DNA of 64,000 nucleotides from a virus. The stretch covers positions 62,001 to 126,000 of IMG/VR virus record IMGVR_UViG_3300028920_000037; one strand, written 5' to 3'. Both the position numbers and the translations under genes were made by a program. Shown in pieces: positions 1 to 9,077 of this stretch (positions are counted from its first letter, which is position 1; each line of letters begins with the position of its first letter). Under the pieces are notes generated by a model, which was not told where the DNA came from, did no database searches, and saw only the letters and a list, made by a program, of their open reading frames with translations.

Positions 1-2
1 CG

Positions 3-842
3 CATTGCACTGAAGAGGTCCTCACGGTGATCGATTCGATTATCAGGAAGGCGAAGTCTGTCTCAGGAAACATCCCGATCCTTGCGATCTGGGACTCTGT
101 CGCTGCGACGGCACCGAAGGCAGAACTCGAAGGTGAGTATGATCAGAACACAGTCGGACTGCAAGCGAGGACCCTCAGCAAAGGCATGAGGAAGATCGTC
201 GGCGTGTTGGGTGAGCACGGTGTCACGCTTCTGTGCATCAACCAGCTTCGCACGAAGATCGGTGTGAACTTTGGTGATCCATATGTGACTCCGGGCGGCG
301 CAGCGATACCGTTCCATTCCTCAGTCCGTGTCAGGCTTACTGGCGAAGGTTCTCCGGTCAAGGACAAGTTTGGCAACGTCATCGGTATCAGGGTGCCGTT
401 GAAGATCATGAAGAACAAGGTTGGCCCTCCGTTCAGGAACTTCTCGATCGAGATCCACTTCGGCAAGGGGATTGTGGAGACGGATGCCTTGATCGACGTT
501 GGGATCGAGTACTGTGTCAAGCACGGTTCTGTACGACGCGACGGCAAGCTCCTGTCGATGACGGGCAAGGGAAAGCCCTGGAAGACGTTCATGGTCACGA
601 CTGAAGACGGAGAGGTCCTGCTCGAAAAAAAGTTCCAGAAGGATTCGTTCGACAGCCTCTTGTACAATGAACCGGGCGTCAGCGACCTCATGTTGGAGTT
701 CTACGACGGTGTACTCACGGTCGTTTACGGTGATGCAGATGTTGCCGAAGAAGATCTAAATCCAGAGACAGACGAAGAGGATATGGGCGAAGAGGAGAAC
801 GTCAAGGCGACCAAGGAAGTGGAAGATGCTGCGGAGCTATGA
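3..842 (+). CDS. recA: RecA/UvsX-type recombinase, 5' end outside window
   Basis: ATP-dependent strand-exchange protein for recombination and recombination-dependent replication. The frame is open to the left edge, so the N-terminus and Walker A lie outside the window; the GTG at 27 is only an internal codon. Visible RecA features are the Walker B-like strand (ILAIWDSVAA), the NQLR...KIGV segment and the TPGG..IPFHSSVR stretch, which match the C-terminal half of the ATPase core and loop L2. The last 40 residues are strongly acidic (Glu/Asp), as in many RecA tails. The gene overlaps the dUTPase start by 17 bp and heads a replication/nucleotide run. Confidence 0.9.
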   Translation, partial: HCTEEVLTVIDSIIRKAKSVSGNIPILAIWDSVAATAPKAELEGEYDQNTVGLQARTLSKGMRKIVGVLGEHGVTLLCINQLRTKIGVNFGDPYVTPGGAAIPFHSSVRVRLTGEGSPVKDKFGNVIGIRVPLKIMKNKVGPPFRNFSIEIHFGKGIVETDALIDVGIEYCVKHGSVRRDGKLLSMTGKGKPWKTFMVTTEDGEVLLEKKFQKDSFDSLLYNEPGVSDLMLEFYDGVLTVVYGDADVAEEDLNPETDEEDMGEEENVKATKEVEDAAEL

Positions 843-1304
843 AGACATCAACAGGCAGCTGCATCCGAACGTTGGTGCTGTAGACGTTCACATCGAATCA
901 CCCGATCTCGTTCCGACGCTGGGATCTGAACAGGCGGCTGGTTACGATATCAAGTCGAAAGAGGACTATGTTCTGAAACCAGGAGAGCGTAGGCTCTTTA
1001 GGCAGGTGTGTTTCTAAAGCTTCCTGATGAACTTGCGGCCATGGTTTGTTCGCGTTCGGGGCTGGCCCTTAAGAAGGGCGTTTACGTGCTGAACTCACCA
1101 GGCATCATCGATACAGACTATCGTGGTGAGATCGGCGCGATCCTACACAACGTAGGTGTCAACGCCGCGATGATTCAACGTGGTGATAGAATTGCTCAGC
1201 TCGTGTTCTTCCCGCGCTTCATCGTGCGGGGTGTAGAGATACCCCTTAGCGCGCTTGAAGATTCTTCTCGAGGTGCCGGTGGGTTCGGAAGCACCGGAGA
1301 GTGA
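826..1304 (+). CDS. dut: Trimeric dUTPase, interrupted by a -1 frameshift
   Basis: dUTP to dUMP + PPi. All five motifs are present but lie in two frames. Frame 1 (826-1017) has motif I (AGYDIKS). Frame 0 (readable from about 1002 to 1304) has motif II (RSGLALKKGV), motif III (IIDTDYRGEI), motif IV (GDRIAQLVF) and the Gly-rich motif V (RGAGGFGSTG). Adding one base after position 1002 restores RLFRTGVFLKLP, the expected junction, so the simplest reading is loss of a single A. No canonical slippery heptamer is visible. Either a real inactivating deletion or an assembly error; a second, unrelated dUTPase-like gene is at 11779. Confidence 0.85.
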
Positions 1305-1570
1305 TGCCTGTTCATCCAACAAGAGTTGAGGTCTCTATCGAGCTTGAAGACCTTGCGCGAAGAGTCGCAGACCTCAGGTATGATGCGTTGGCGAGGTTCC
1401 TTGGGAACCTTGTCTGTGAGCTTTCGTCGGATGCCTCGAAGGACGAGGTGAGGGGCAGAAAACAGCTTGCGGCAAAGATGGACAACGCAATCAGAAACCT
1501 GAGGTTTGCTCGCTCGCATATGGACGAGGCGTGGCGTGTTTGTGCGCCACGCATGGATGAAGGTAAATGA
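1304..1570 (+). CDS. Small hypothetical protein
   Basis: About 88 residues. The ATG at 1304 overlaps the dUTPase stop (TGATG), suggesting translational coupling; a GTG three bases earlier is the alternative. The sequence is charged and probably helical, with conserved-looking Arg/Asp pairs and a C-terminal RVCAPRMDEGK. No family recognised. Its place between dUTPase and the 5'-3' exonuclease suggests an early accessory role, but nothing in the sequence shows a function. Confidence 0.6.
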   Translation: MPVHPTRVEVSIELEDLARRVADLRYDALARFLGNLVCELSSDASKDEVRGRKQLAAKMDNAIRNLRFARSHMDEAWRVCAPRMDEGK

Positions 1571-1622
1571 TAGTTCTGGAAGAACTTTTAAAAGATCATA
1601 AACCTTCGATCATTGATGTTAG

Positions 1623-2159
1623 TCAGGTTTCTTCATTTTCAAAGAAGCGTCGTTTTGCATCGCGCATTTTACGCCTTGTTTCTTCAGAGTGTCTTTTGCC
1701 TGTCATTGGTGCGTTTTCTCGCATCCATTGTGAATGTTTTTGAGAATGTTTTTCAAAAAAACCGTTCGCTCGCTTTGTTGCTACTGCTCGAACAGCAAGT
1801 TCTTTGCGTAATCCTGGATGTTCCTCGTTGAATTTCTGGCAGCTTTCTGAAATCTTCCTACGACGTGGAGCAGGTATCTTTCGACCTCGTTGCGCATCAC
1901 TGATCTTTTTACGTTGTTCAACGGGCATAGGACCGTGCTTACGTCCTTTGAGCTTTTGAGCTGATTTCTTGCCACAACCTGCTATGATCTTGCGTGCGTA
2001 GACCGTGTATTCGTCCTTGAGCTCGGCACGCAACGTACGTGTGATCTTGTTGCGTCCCAACGAGAAGATCGTCATCAATTCTGGTATTGATGTCCCTTGT
2101 TTGAACAGTGACGTCATTTCATTGATCGTCTCTGTGCTTAGTACAATTGGTCTTGCCAT
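1623..2159 (-). CDS. NUMOD-type homing endonuclease-associated protein
   Basis: About 178 residues on the minus strand, against the direction of all neighbours. The N-terminal part has a helix-turn-helix-like segment (SIPELMTIFSLGRNKITRTL). It is followed by repeated NUMOD3-like modules (GRKHGPMPVEQRKKISDAQ; GKRHSEETRRKMRDAKRR), DNA-binding repeats of phage homing endonucleases. No GIY-YIG or HNH catalytic core is obvious, so it may be a remnant or a DNA-binding accessory. I chose the ATG at 2159 because the reading starts at MARPIVLST and lies just after a CTATTTA element on that strand. The region is AT-richer than the flanking genes, consistent with insertion between dut and the exonuclease gene. 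Confidence 0.7.
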   Translation of the reverse strand: MARPIVLSTETINEMTSLFKQGTSIPELMTIFSLGRNKITRTLRAELKDEYTVYARKIIAGCGKKSAQKLKGRKHGPMPVEQRKKISDAQRGRKIPAPRRRKISESCQKFNEEHPGLRKELAVRAVATKRANGFFEKHSQKHSQWMRENAPMTGKRHSEETRRKMRDAKRRFFENEET

Positions 2160-2164
2160 AAATA
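2158..2164 (-). promoter_or_regulatory. CTATTTA late-promoter-like element before the minus-strand endonuclease gene
   Basis: Read on the minus strand, CTATTT runs directly into the ATG at 2159. The same heptamer precedes several virion-type genes on the + strand. Late expression from a promoter inside an insertion is common for phage homing endonucleases; here it is inferred from the motif alone. Confidence 0.3.
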
Positions 2165-2187
2165 GTATCTTATACAAAGAAGGCTGT

Positions 2188-3147
2188 ATGTCTAACGGCG
2201 AACGTCCAATTCTACTAGTTGATATGCTCAACCTCTTTGTCAGGTCATGGGCAGCATATCCCTCAATGTCTGCACACGGCTATCAAATGGGAGGTGTGGT
2301 TGGAACACTGAAAACACTCGCTCGTATTTGCAACGAGTTGAATCCCAGGATGGTCTACATTGCGTGGGAAGGCGGAGGATCTACGAAACGTCGGCAGATC
2401 TATTCTGAATATAAGCTGAATAGAAAGCCTGAGAAACTGAATCGCTTCTATGAAGACGACATTCCAGAGTCTGAAGAGAACAGGAAGCACCAGATCATGG
2501 TGCTGTTGGCGTTGCTGAAGCACACCCCCGTATGCCAGCTCTACGCATCGGACTGTGAAGGCGATGATATCATCGCGTACCTAGCTCGCGGCAGGTTCAA
2601 AGGTAAAAACAAGGTCATTGCGTCATCTGACAAGGACATGTATCAACTGCTTGACGATGAGTCAACGAGGATCTACAACCTTCACAAGAAGATCTATGTC
2701 GTCGCCGAAGATGTCTTTGAGGAGTTCAAAGTCCTTGCAAGCAACTTTGCAATAGCAAAGGCTCTGTGTGGAGACGTAAGCGACAATATCCCAGGCATCA
2801 AAGGTCTCGGTTTCAAGTCTCTTGTGCGTAGGCTACCTTTCGTTGGGCTGGAGCACGATATCACACTTGACAAGGTATTTGACTACTGTGAAGCACATTC
2901 AAAGGAATCAATTCACTATAGACGTATCCTTGAGGGAAAAGAAGACATCAAGAGGAACTGGCGTCTTGTGTACCTTGATGATCATACGCTTTCCAACGAT
3001 CAGGCAAAACGTATAGACTACGCATTGGACACCTTTGTTCCTGGGACCAATCGCATCGAGTTTATGAGGGTCCTTACAAAAGAGGGCCTGAATGATTTTG
3101 ATGTTCCGGGGTTTTACTACGCATTAAATGGGATCAGTAACTCATGA
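2188..3147 (+). CDS. 5'-3' exonuclease / flap endonuclease (T4 RNase H / PolI N-domain family)
   Basis: About 319 residues, typical size. It removes 5' flaps and RNA primers on the lagging strand. Metal-binding acidic motifs are in order: LLVDMLN near the start, the basic helical-arch region (KRRQIYSEYKLNRK), SDCEGDDIIAYLA, SSDKDMYQLLD, then the H3TH segment GDVSDNIPGIKGLGFKSL. The open frame extends upstream to 2005, but the ATG at 2188 follows an AAGAAGG ribosome site and begins the conserved core, so it is the better start. It overlaps the next gene by 4 bp (ATGA). Confidence 0.93.
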   Translation: MSNGERPILLVDMLNLFVRSWAAYPSMSAHGYQMGGVVGTLKTLARICNELNPRMVYIAWEGGGSTKRRQIYSEYKLNRKPEKLNRFYEDDIPESEENRKHQIMVLLALLKHTPVCQLYASDCEGDDIIAYLARGRFKGKNKVIASSDKDMYQLLDDESTRIYNLHKKIYVVAEDVFEEFKVLASNFAIAKALCGDVSDNIPGIKGLGFKSLVRRLPFVGLEHDITLDKVFDYCEAHSKESIHYRRILEGKEDIKRNWRLVYLDDHTLSNDQAKRIDYALDTFVPGTNRIEFMRVLTKEGLNDFDVPGFYYALNGISNS

Positions 3148-3593
3148 TGAAGATCGTTTTTCTTGATATCGACGGTGTCTTAAATAGCAGACAGTCATTG
3201 CCGCTCGACGCAGGATCGATGCATCCGCCACTCATCTCAAAATTGAACAGACTGCTTCAGGAAACGGGCGCAAACGTAGTTATTAGCTCTTCATGGCGTA
3301 TGCATACGCCGCTAAACGAACTTGCAAACTACCTTGTTAAGTCGGGATTTGAATATCCAGAACGCATCATCGGTGCAACGAGGTACCTTGACGGTCGAAG
3401 GTCGCGTGGTTACGAGATCACCCTTTGGTTGCGGCAGGTCAAGGGATGCGTTGATAGTTTTGTCGTCCTTGATGACGTTGCCGCAGGACTGGACGAAGTC
3501 AACGGTAACGTTGTGGTGACGGACAATAGGATTGGTTTGTCGGATAAAAACGTCGAAAATGCCATCAAGATCTTGAACGAAGGTAACGCATGA
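3144..3593 (+). CDS. HAD-superfamily hydrolase (Swiss-Army-knife RNA repair HAD type)
   Basis: About 149 residues. Motif I is FLDIDGVLNS (both catalytic Asp), motif II VISSSWRM, and the C-terminal acidic motif VVLDDVAAG. The short form without a large cap resembles the small HAD domains found next to phage RNA-repair and nucleotide genes (family knowledge); the substrate is not known. Two ATG codons lie in tandem at 3144 and 3147; the former overlaps the exonuclease stop. Likely co-translated with the helicase gene, which it overlaps by 4 bp. Confidence 0.82.
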   Translation: MMKIVFLDIDGVLNSRQSLPLDAGSMHPPLISKLNRLLQETGANVVISSSWRMHTPLNELANYLVKSGFEYPERIIGATRYLDGRRSRGYEITLWLRQVKGCVDSFVVLDDVAAGLDEVNGNVVVTDNRIGLSDKNVENAIKILNEGNA

Positions 3594-5011
3594 GTGAAGA
3601 CACATTCGCAGTCTACGGAAAATCGTTTCAGGAGAAGGTCGTCCAGGCGCTGATCACTGATCATGCATGGGGGGAACAGATGCTCGAGGTATTCAATCCT
3701 GAATACCTGGAACTGAAGTACCTACAGTTCCTAGCGCGGGCATACTTTGAACACGCAAAGAAGTACCGCGTCTTTCCAACGATGCAGTTGCTTATCACGA
3801 TTATCCGTGACAAACTTAAAAAAGGGTCAGACAAGATCCTTGCCGATCAGATCGTCGAGTATCTCACGAGGATGAAAGCAAATCCAGACGTAGGAGACCT
3901 TTCGTACGTCAAGGACAAGTCGCTCGATTTCTGTCGAAAACAGGCCCTGAAGAAGGCGATGGAGGACGCCATCGATCTTATGGCGACGGAGAAGTACGAT
4001 GCCATCGTTGACGTGATGAAGAAGGCCGTTGTCGTAGGAACGACACCTTCTCTTGGACACGAGTTCTTTGACGAAGCGTGTAGAGAATCACGTTTCATTG
4101 AACAGTCACGCAACGCCGTTGCGACAGGTATACCAGAGCTGGATCATAGGGACATTTTAAATGGTGGGCTCGGTATGGGCGAGCTCGGTATCTGCATTGC
4201 GAACACAGGCGTCGGTAAGTCGCACATGCTTGTTCAGATCGGTGCCGCGGCACTAAGGCTAGGGATCGATGTTGTACACTACACTTGTGAGTTGTCGGAA
4301 CACATCATCGGTAAGCGATACGATTCGCACCTTGCCAAAGTTGACTTCAGCGACCTGATTGATTTCAAGGAACATGTCGTCAAGTACTATGATGACAACC
4401 AAGATCTCGGGCGCCTGATCATCAAGCACTATCCTGTTGGGTTTCCGACAGCGTATACACTCAGAAGTCACATCGAACGTGCGGCAACACGTGAGTTCAA
4501 ACCTGGGCTGATGATCATCGATTCGCTTGATAACATGCGTTCGACGCGACAGCTCGAAGCGCTCAGGCTCGAGCTGAAGCACGTCTATGAAGAAGTGCGA
4601 GCGTATGTTGACGAGCTTCGCATCCCGTGTTGGAGCGTCAGTCAATCAAACAAAGAAGGATCGAACAACGATATCGTTGATCTGACAAACATGTCAGAGG
4701 CATACGGAAAGGCGATGGTCGCAGACGTGGTCATCTCGATCTCACGGAAGTCTCACGAAAAAGCAAGTGGCTTCGGACGCATCTACATGGCAAAGAATAG
4801 GGCGGGTCGAGACGGTTTGGTCTGGCCAGTCAAGATCGATACCGCTCAGTCGCGGTTCACCATCGCAGGTTATGCAAATACCGCAGAGGAAGAAACGCAA
4901 AAAGATGAAAATCAAATGAAGCGTCAGATCCGTTCTAAGCTTCGCGAGCTTGAACAAGATCCGTCTCTCAGCGTCAAGAAGCCGTCTGAAGATGATCAAT
5001 CAGGATCTTGA
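3590..5011 (+). CDS. Replicative DNA helicase (DnaB/gp41 family)
   Basis: About 473 residues. The N-terminal helical domain (to about residue 150) is followed by a RecA-like ATPase: Walker A ANTGVGKSHML near residue 204, Walker B LMIIDSLDNM near residue 310, then a Q/SQSNKEG sensor segment and AKNRAGRDG near the arginine-finger region. The C-terminal 35 residues are charged and low complexity. It would be the hexameric 5'-3' replication helicase working with the DnaE-type polymerase and RecA encoded here. The start overlaps the HAD gene stop (ATGA). Confidence 0.94.
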   Translation: MSEDTFAVYGKSFQEKVVQALITDHAWGEQMLEVFNPEYLELKYLQFLARAYFEHAKKYRVFPTMQLLITIIRDKLKKGSDKILADQIVEYLTRMKANPDVGDLSYVKDKSLDFCRKQALKKAMEDAIDLMATEKYDAIVDVMKKAVVVGTTPSLGHEFFDEACRESRFIEQSRNAVATGIPELDHRDILNGGLGMGELGICIANTGVGKSHMLVQIGAAALRLGIDVVHYTCELSEHIIGKRYDSHLAKVDFSDLIDFKEHVVKYYDDNQDLGRLIIKHYPVGFPTAYTLRSHIERAATREFKPGLMIIDSLDNMRSTRQLEALRLELKHVYEEVRAYVDELRIPCWSVSQSNKEGSNNDIVDLTNMSEAYGKAMVADVVISISRKSHEKASGFGRIYMAKNRAGRDGLVWPVKIDTAQSRFTIAGYANTAEEETQKDENQMKRQIRSKLRELEQDPSLSVKKPSEDDQSGS

Positions 5012-5093
5012 GGTTGCGGCGATAGTTAAAAGAACGGTACGCATGTTTGCTTTGATGTGTGCAAAATTTGGATCCTTCTAGGAGCAGAAATTG

Positions 5094-7787
5094 ATGAAGA
5101 CGTATACTCGCGATGAGGTGCGGCAGGCCTCACTCGCCTTTTTTTCGGGAGACGAACTTGCAACTGATGTTTTCATTGAAAAGTACGCGTTAAGAAACGA
5201 AGATGTCTACTACGAAAGTAAGCCTCCTGAAACTTCTGCTCGTCTGGCACAAGAGCTCGCTCGTGCCGAAGCCAAGTTCGCAAATCCAATGTCGCTACGC
5301 GAGGTATTCACATCATTGATGGATATCGACGAGTCGATCCCAGGCATTGAGGAACTACCATGTCTTATTGATGCCGCAACAGGTTACGGGCCGATCATGC
5401 CGCAAGGCTCGCCCACCGCCGCGGTGGGAAATCCGTTTCAGATCCAGTCGCTATCAAATTGCTTTGTTATTGAATCGCCGTACGATTCATACGGGGGTAT
5501 CTGTCGTATGGACGAGGAAACGGCGCAGATCATGAAGCGCCGTGGGGGCGTTGGATTCGACATCTCTACTATCAGGCCAAAGGGACAGCCTACGACAAAC
5601 GCCGCTCGCACGACAGACGGCATCGGAATCTTCATGAAGAGGTATTCTGATACGACAGAAGAGGTTGCGCAGAACGGTCGTCGTGGGGCACTCATGCTGA
5701 CGATCTCGATCAATCATCCAGAGGTCGAAACGTTCATCAACATCAAGCGCAACAAGAAGAACGTTACCGGCGCAAATGTTTCTGTCAAGGTGACCGATGA
5801 GTTCATGCAGGCAGTACAGGACGATGCAGAGTTTGTGCATCGTTTTCCTGTAGACGTACCTCCTGAGGAGGCCAAGATCACGAAGGTCGTCAGGGCTCGC
5901 GATGTCTGGGATCAGATCATTGATGCAGCTTGGTATTCCGCAGAACCCGGAATCCTCTTTTGGGACACCGCGCGTTTACTATCGCCGGCAGACGCCTATG
6001 CTAGCCTTGGTTATACGTCTTTGTCGACAAATCCCTGCGGTGAAATAATTCTTAGTGCATATGATTCCTGCCGCCTGCAGGTCATTGATGTACGAAGGTT
6101 TGTCGTCAATCCATGGACTGAAAAGGCATACTTTGATCACGAGGCGTTCGACGCATGTACGCAGAAGGCCATGCGACTCATGGATGACCTCGTCGAGCTA
6201 GAGATCGAAGCTGTCGATCGAATCCTTTCAAAGATTGATTCTGACGTTGAGCCAGAACATATCAAACTGAACGAACGAACGCTCTGGGAAAGAATCAGAA
6301 ATTCGGCAATAAACGGTCGTCGAACAGGGTTGGGCCCAACTGCGGTAGGAGACGCCGTCGCGATGCTAGGCGTCAAGTACGGTTCTAAGGAGAGCGTTGA
6401 TCTCGTTGAACAGATCTACAGGACCCTTGCGCTCGCTACGTACAAGGCGAGCATTGACATGGCTGAAGAACGTGGATCATTTCCAATATGGAGCTGGGAC
6501 GTTGACAAGCAGCATCCGTTCCTGCAACGCATCTTCAGCGCGTTGCCAAAGGAGTATGCTACAAAGTGGAAGAAGTTCGGTAGACGAAACATCGCAAACA
6601 CGACAACGGCGCCCGTAGGTACGGGATCGATCGTATTGAAGAGCACGTCAGGAATCGAGCCGCTGTTCAACGTCCTACCATGGCGCCGTCGAAGGAAGAT
6701 CGACTCTAATTCAAGCGTCAAACCAGACTTTGTTGACGATAATGGTGTTGCGTGGCAGGAATATGACGTCTATCATCCAGGAATCCAAGCATGGATGGAC
6801 GCGACTGGAGAAACGGACGTAGCAAAGTCGCCGTACTTCGGTGCGTGTGCAGCTGACTTTGATTGGACGATGGGAGTGAAGATCCAGGCGGCAGCCCAGA
6901 AGTGGGTGTGTCATTCGATCTCTAGGACAGCAAACCTTCCAAAACACGCCACGCATGACCTGATCTCAGACGTTTACATGGATGCCTGGAGGCTTGGGTG
7001 CAAGGGCTTCACGGCGTACAGGGACGGTTCACGGACGGGTGTGCTTTTGACGGGTGCAGAGGCGCTTGGATGGATGGATGGGATCCCAAGCGAAGAGCTC
7101 GAGAAGATGATTGATGTCGGTGAGAGGTTCAAAGGATCAATGCCATCCGAATACCTCGAGTTCCTTGAAGAGGCGTCTCAAGAATTGGCAAGAAGGGTTG
7201 AAGGGGGCAATAGGCAACCTATCGAGATTTTTCAGGCAGCCAAGAAGAGGCCCAAGAAGCTGCTTTGTGACATACACAGAGTAAGGGTCATGGTGAACGG
7301 AGAATCCGAATCGTACCTTGCGCTTGTCGGTCTAATGAACGGCGAACCGTATGAAATCTTCTGTGGGCTTTCGAAACACGTTGACCTTCCGCGAAAATAC
7401 ACGCAGGGGTGGATCATCAAGAACGGTCGCAAGAAGGGAAACATCGCGACGTACAATCTGGTGATCGGAGAAGGCGACGACGCGATTGTCTTCAAGGATA
7501 TCGTCGAACAGTTTGACAATCCGAACTACGGAGCATTCTCAAGGACGCTGTCGCTTGTGCTTCGACACAAGATCCCGATCCAGTTTCTGACAGAGCAGCT
7601 ACAGAAGGACAAGCACAGCGATATTTCATCGTGGTCGAGGGCGATCGCTCGCGTCATCAAGGGATACATCCCAGACGGGACGTCAACCACGCTCGATAAG
7701 GTTTGTCCACAGTGCGGGTCAGAGGGATTAATTTATCAGTCGGGATGTCCTTCGTGTAAGGTTTGTGGATTTTCAAAATGTCTCTAA
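5094..7787 (+). CDS. nrdJ: Class II (B12-dependent) ribonucleoside reductase
   Basis: About 897 residues. It reduces ribonucleotides using adenosylcobalamin, so no small subunit is needed. Visible residues: NCFVI (first active-site Cys, about residue 121), the nucleotide-binding segment RRGGVGFDISTIRPKG, NPCGEI with the radical Cys and catalytic Glu (about residue 313), TTTAPVGTGSIV, and a C-terminal Cys-rich tail (CPQCGSEG, then CPSCKVCGFSKC) characteristic of NrdJ. I preferred the ATG at 5094 to the TTG at 5091 because an AGGAG site lies 9 nt upstream. Oxygen-independent dNTP supply is implied; vitamin B12 must come from the host. Confidence 0.93.
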   Translation: MKTYTRDEVRQASLAFFSGDELATDVFIEKYALRNEDVYYESKPPETSARLAQELARAEAKFANPMSLREVFTSLMDIDESIPGIEELPCLIDAATGYGPIMPQGSPTAAVGNPFQIQSLSNCFVIESPYDSYGGICRMDEETAQIMKRRGGVGFDISTIRPKGQPTTNAARTTDGIGIFMKRYSDTTEEVAQNGRRGALMLTISINHPEVETFINIKRNKKNVTGANVSVKVTDEFMQAVQDDAEFVHRFPVDVPPEEAKITKVVRARDVWDQIIDAAWYSAEPGILFWDTARLLSPADAYASLGYTSLSTNPCGEIILSAYDSCRLQVIDVRRFVVNPWTEKAYFDHEAFDACTQKAMRLMDDLVELEIEAVDRILSKIDSDVEPEHIKLNERTLWERIRNSAINGRRTGLGPTAVGDAVAMLGVKYGSKESVDLVEQIYRTLALATYKASIDMAEERGSFPIWSWDVDKQHPFLQRIFSALPKEYATKWKKFGRRNIANTTTAPVGTGSIVLKSTSGIEPLFNVLPWRRRRKIDSNSSVKPDFVDDNGVAWQEYDVYHPGIQAWMDATGETDVAKSPYFGACAADFDWTMGVKIQAAAQKWVCHSISRTANLPKHATHDLISDVYMDAWRLGCKGFTAYRDGSRTGVLLTGAEALGWMDGIPSEELEKMIDVGERFKGSMPSEYLEFLEEASQELARRVEGGNRQPIEIFQAAKKRPKKLLCDIHRVRVMVNGESESYLALVGLMNGEPYEIFCGLSKHVDLPRKYTQGWIIKNGRKKGNIATYNLVIGEGDDAIVFKDIVEQFDNPNYGAFSRTLSLVLRHKIPIQFLTEQLQKDKHSDISSWSRAIARVIKGYIPDGTSTTLDKVCPQCGSEGLIYQSGCPSCKVCGFSKCL

Positions 7788-7805
7788 CCACATTGAATAC
7801 ATTTC

Positions 7806-8837
7806 GTGCATCCAAGATATGATCATCTTGTGATCGAGTGTAATCTTTGTGATACGAAATTCACTAACAACAAGTCTGGAGCGTTTACACGTCACATTGT
7901 TGACGTTCATGAGATGTCGCTAGAAGACTATGTTGTAAAATTCGAGTTATGTGGCATTGAACCTCGATGTGCTTGTGGCTTGTGTGATGAACGACCTTTA
8001 TTCAGACGCGGAAAGTTTTCAAGGTATGCGTTGGACCACGATAAGCATGAGAAACGTAGAGAACTTTACATTAGAAGGTACGGTAAACCTACGTGTGAGA
8101 TTTGTGGAGCAGAGTGCAAATTTGATCGTGTAACACCACGTAAGCGATGCGATCGTTGTCGAATGATTGGTAAAGGATTTGGTGATCCTAACGTTCAACA
8201 GAAGATACGAAATGTTGTCAAAGAACGCTATGACGTAGACAACGTAGGGCAACTTGAACATGTCCGTGAGTTGAATCGTCGTCTTAAAACTGGACGACGA
8301 TTCAAGTTATCTCAAAATGCAAAGAAAAGAATCTCATTAGGAATTAGTAAATGTTGGAAGAGAGTTGATTATCGTAATCGATGTTCGCAAAGCTTGAAAA
8401 TAGCATGTAACACCCCAAGGGAACGTAAGCGTCGTTCTGACGCGATGAAGAAGATGTTTGCAGATGGTCGGCTTTCACCACCTGATCCACGTTGGCGTTT
8501 GTCGCGCTTGCACCAAAGGTTACGCAATGAACTTTGCCTTGATGAACTTGGATTTGTGTCCGAACAACGCATTGGATCGTTGATCGTTGATGAGCTCAAT
8601 GAAGATAAAAAGATTATCATTGAAATCAATGGAGATTACATCCACGCAAATCCAAAGTTTTACAAATCTGATGATGTCATCATAACAAAATTTGGATCAT
8701 ACGCAGCAAGTGAGAAGTGGGCTCGTGATGTACATCGAAAGAAAGTACTTGAAGATCTTGGTTACAAGGTGATCGTTGTCTGGGAAAGCGACTGTGTTGA
8801 ATTGTTGCAGAAACAAATCAATGAAAGTTTACTATGA
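7806..8837 (+). CDS. Putative homing endonuclease, zinc fingers plus Vsr/EDxHD-like nuclease domain
   Basis: About 343 residues. The N-terminal C2H2/Ros-like finger (CNLCDTKF...HIVDVHEMSLEDYVVKF) is followed by further Cys pairs (CACGLC; CEICGAEC...CDRC), a Lys/Arg-rich linker with NUMOD-like helices, and a C-terminal nuclease-like domain with IIIEINGDYIHANP and LEDLGYKVIVVWESD, the hydrophobic-acidic pattern of Vsr-like nucleases. AT-rich and sitting between nrdJ and small genes, as expected for a mobile endonuclease gene. The start (GTG 7806) is weakly supported. Target site unknown. Confidence 0.75.
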   Translation: MHPRYDHLVIECNLCDTKFTNNKSGAFTRHIVDVHEMSLEDYVVKFELCGIEPRCACGLCDERPLFRRGKFSRYALDHDKHEKRRELYIRRYGKPTCEICGAECKFDRVTPRKRCDRCRMIGKGFGDPNVQQKIRNVVKERYDVDNVGQLEHVRELNRRLKTGRRFKLSQNAKKRISLGISKCWKRVDYRNRCSQSLKIACNTPRERKRRSDAMKKMFADGRLSPPDPRWRLSRLHQRLRNELCLDELGFVSEQRIGSLIVDELNEDKKIIIEINGDYIHANPKFYKSDDVIITKFGSYAASEKWARDVHRKKVLEDLGYKVIVVWESDCVELLQKQINESLL

Positions 8838-9061
8838 AGATTTTTCTAGGTGTGTTGGCGATTGTGATTTTTTGGGTAGGAATTTTCTTTGCAAGGAATT
8901 CGTTTACATCAAAGAAAACACGCCAAAAATTAGCCGCAACATTCTGGGGAGCTAATCCACACATAATTCCATTTCTTGTTCGGCAACACAATTCTGCGAT
9001 TGTGGGATTTGTTCTTTATGCGCTTGCGTCAACCATACAAATCATTGCTCTATTTCTGTAG
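8834..9061 (+). CDS. Small membrane protein with two transmembrane segments
   Basis: 75 residues. Hydrophobic stretches at about 2-20 (FLGVLAIVIFWVGIFFA) and 57-74 (VGFVLYALASTIQIIALF) flank a basic loop, predicting a hairpin in the inner membrane. The ATG overlaps the endonuclease stop (ATGA), so the two are probably co-translated. Composition is AT-rich like the endonuclease, so it may belong to the same insertion. Function unknown. Confidence 0.6.
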   Translation: MKIFLGVLAIVIFWVGIFFARNSFTSKKTRQKLAATFWGANPHIIPFLVRQHNSAIVGFVLYALASTIQIIALFL

Positions 9062-9077
9062 AGGATAGTTATCAATC

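Noticed and set aside
143-691. Long minus-strand open frame over recA
   Set aside because: It is a shadow of the RecA reading frame; the protein lacks any family pattern and there is no promoter or ribosome site on that strand.
990-1020. Programmed -1 frameshift in dut
   Set aside because: The zero-frame sequence has no X-XXY-YYZ heptamer and no obvious stimulatory stem-loop; a single-base loss explains it better.
3312-3605. Minus-strand ORF inside the HAD gene
   Set aside because: Mirror of the HAD coding frame with no independent support.
4259-4645. Minus-strand ORF inside the helicase gene
   Set aside because: Shadow frame; RNA signals absent.
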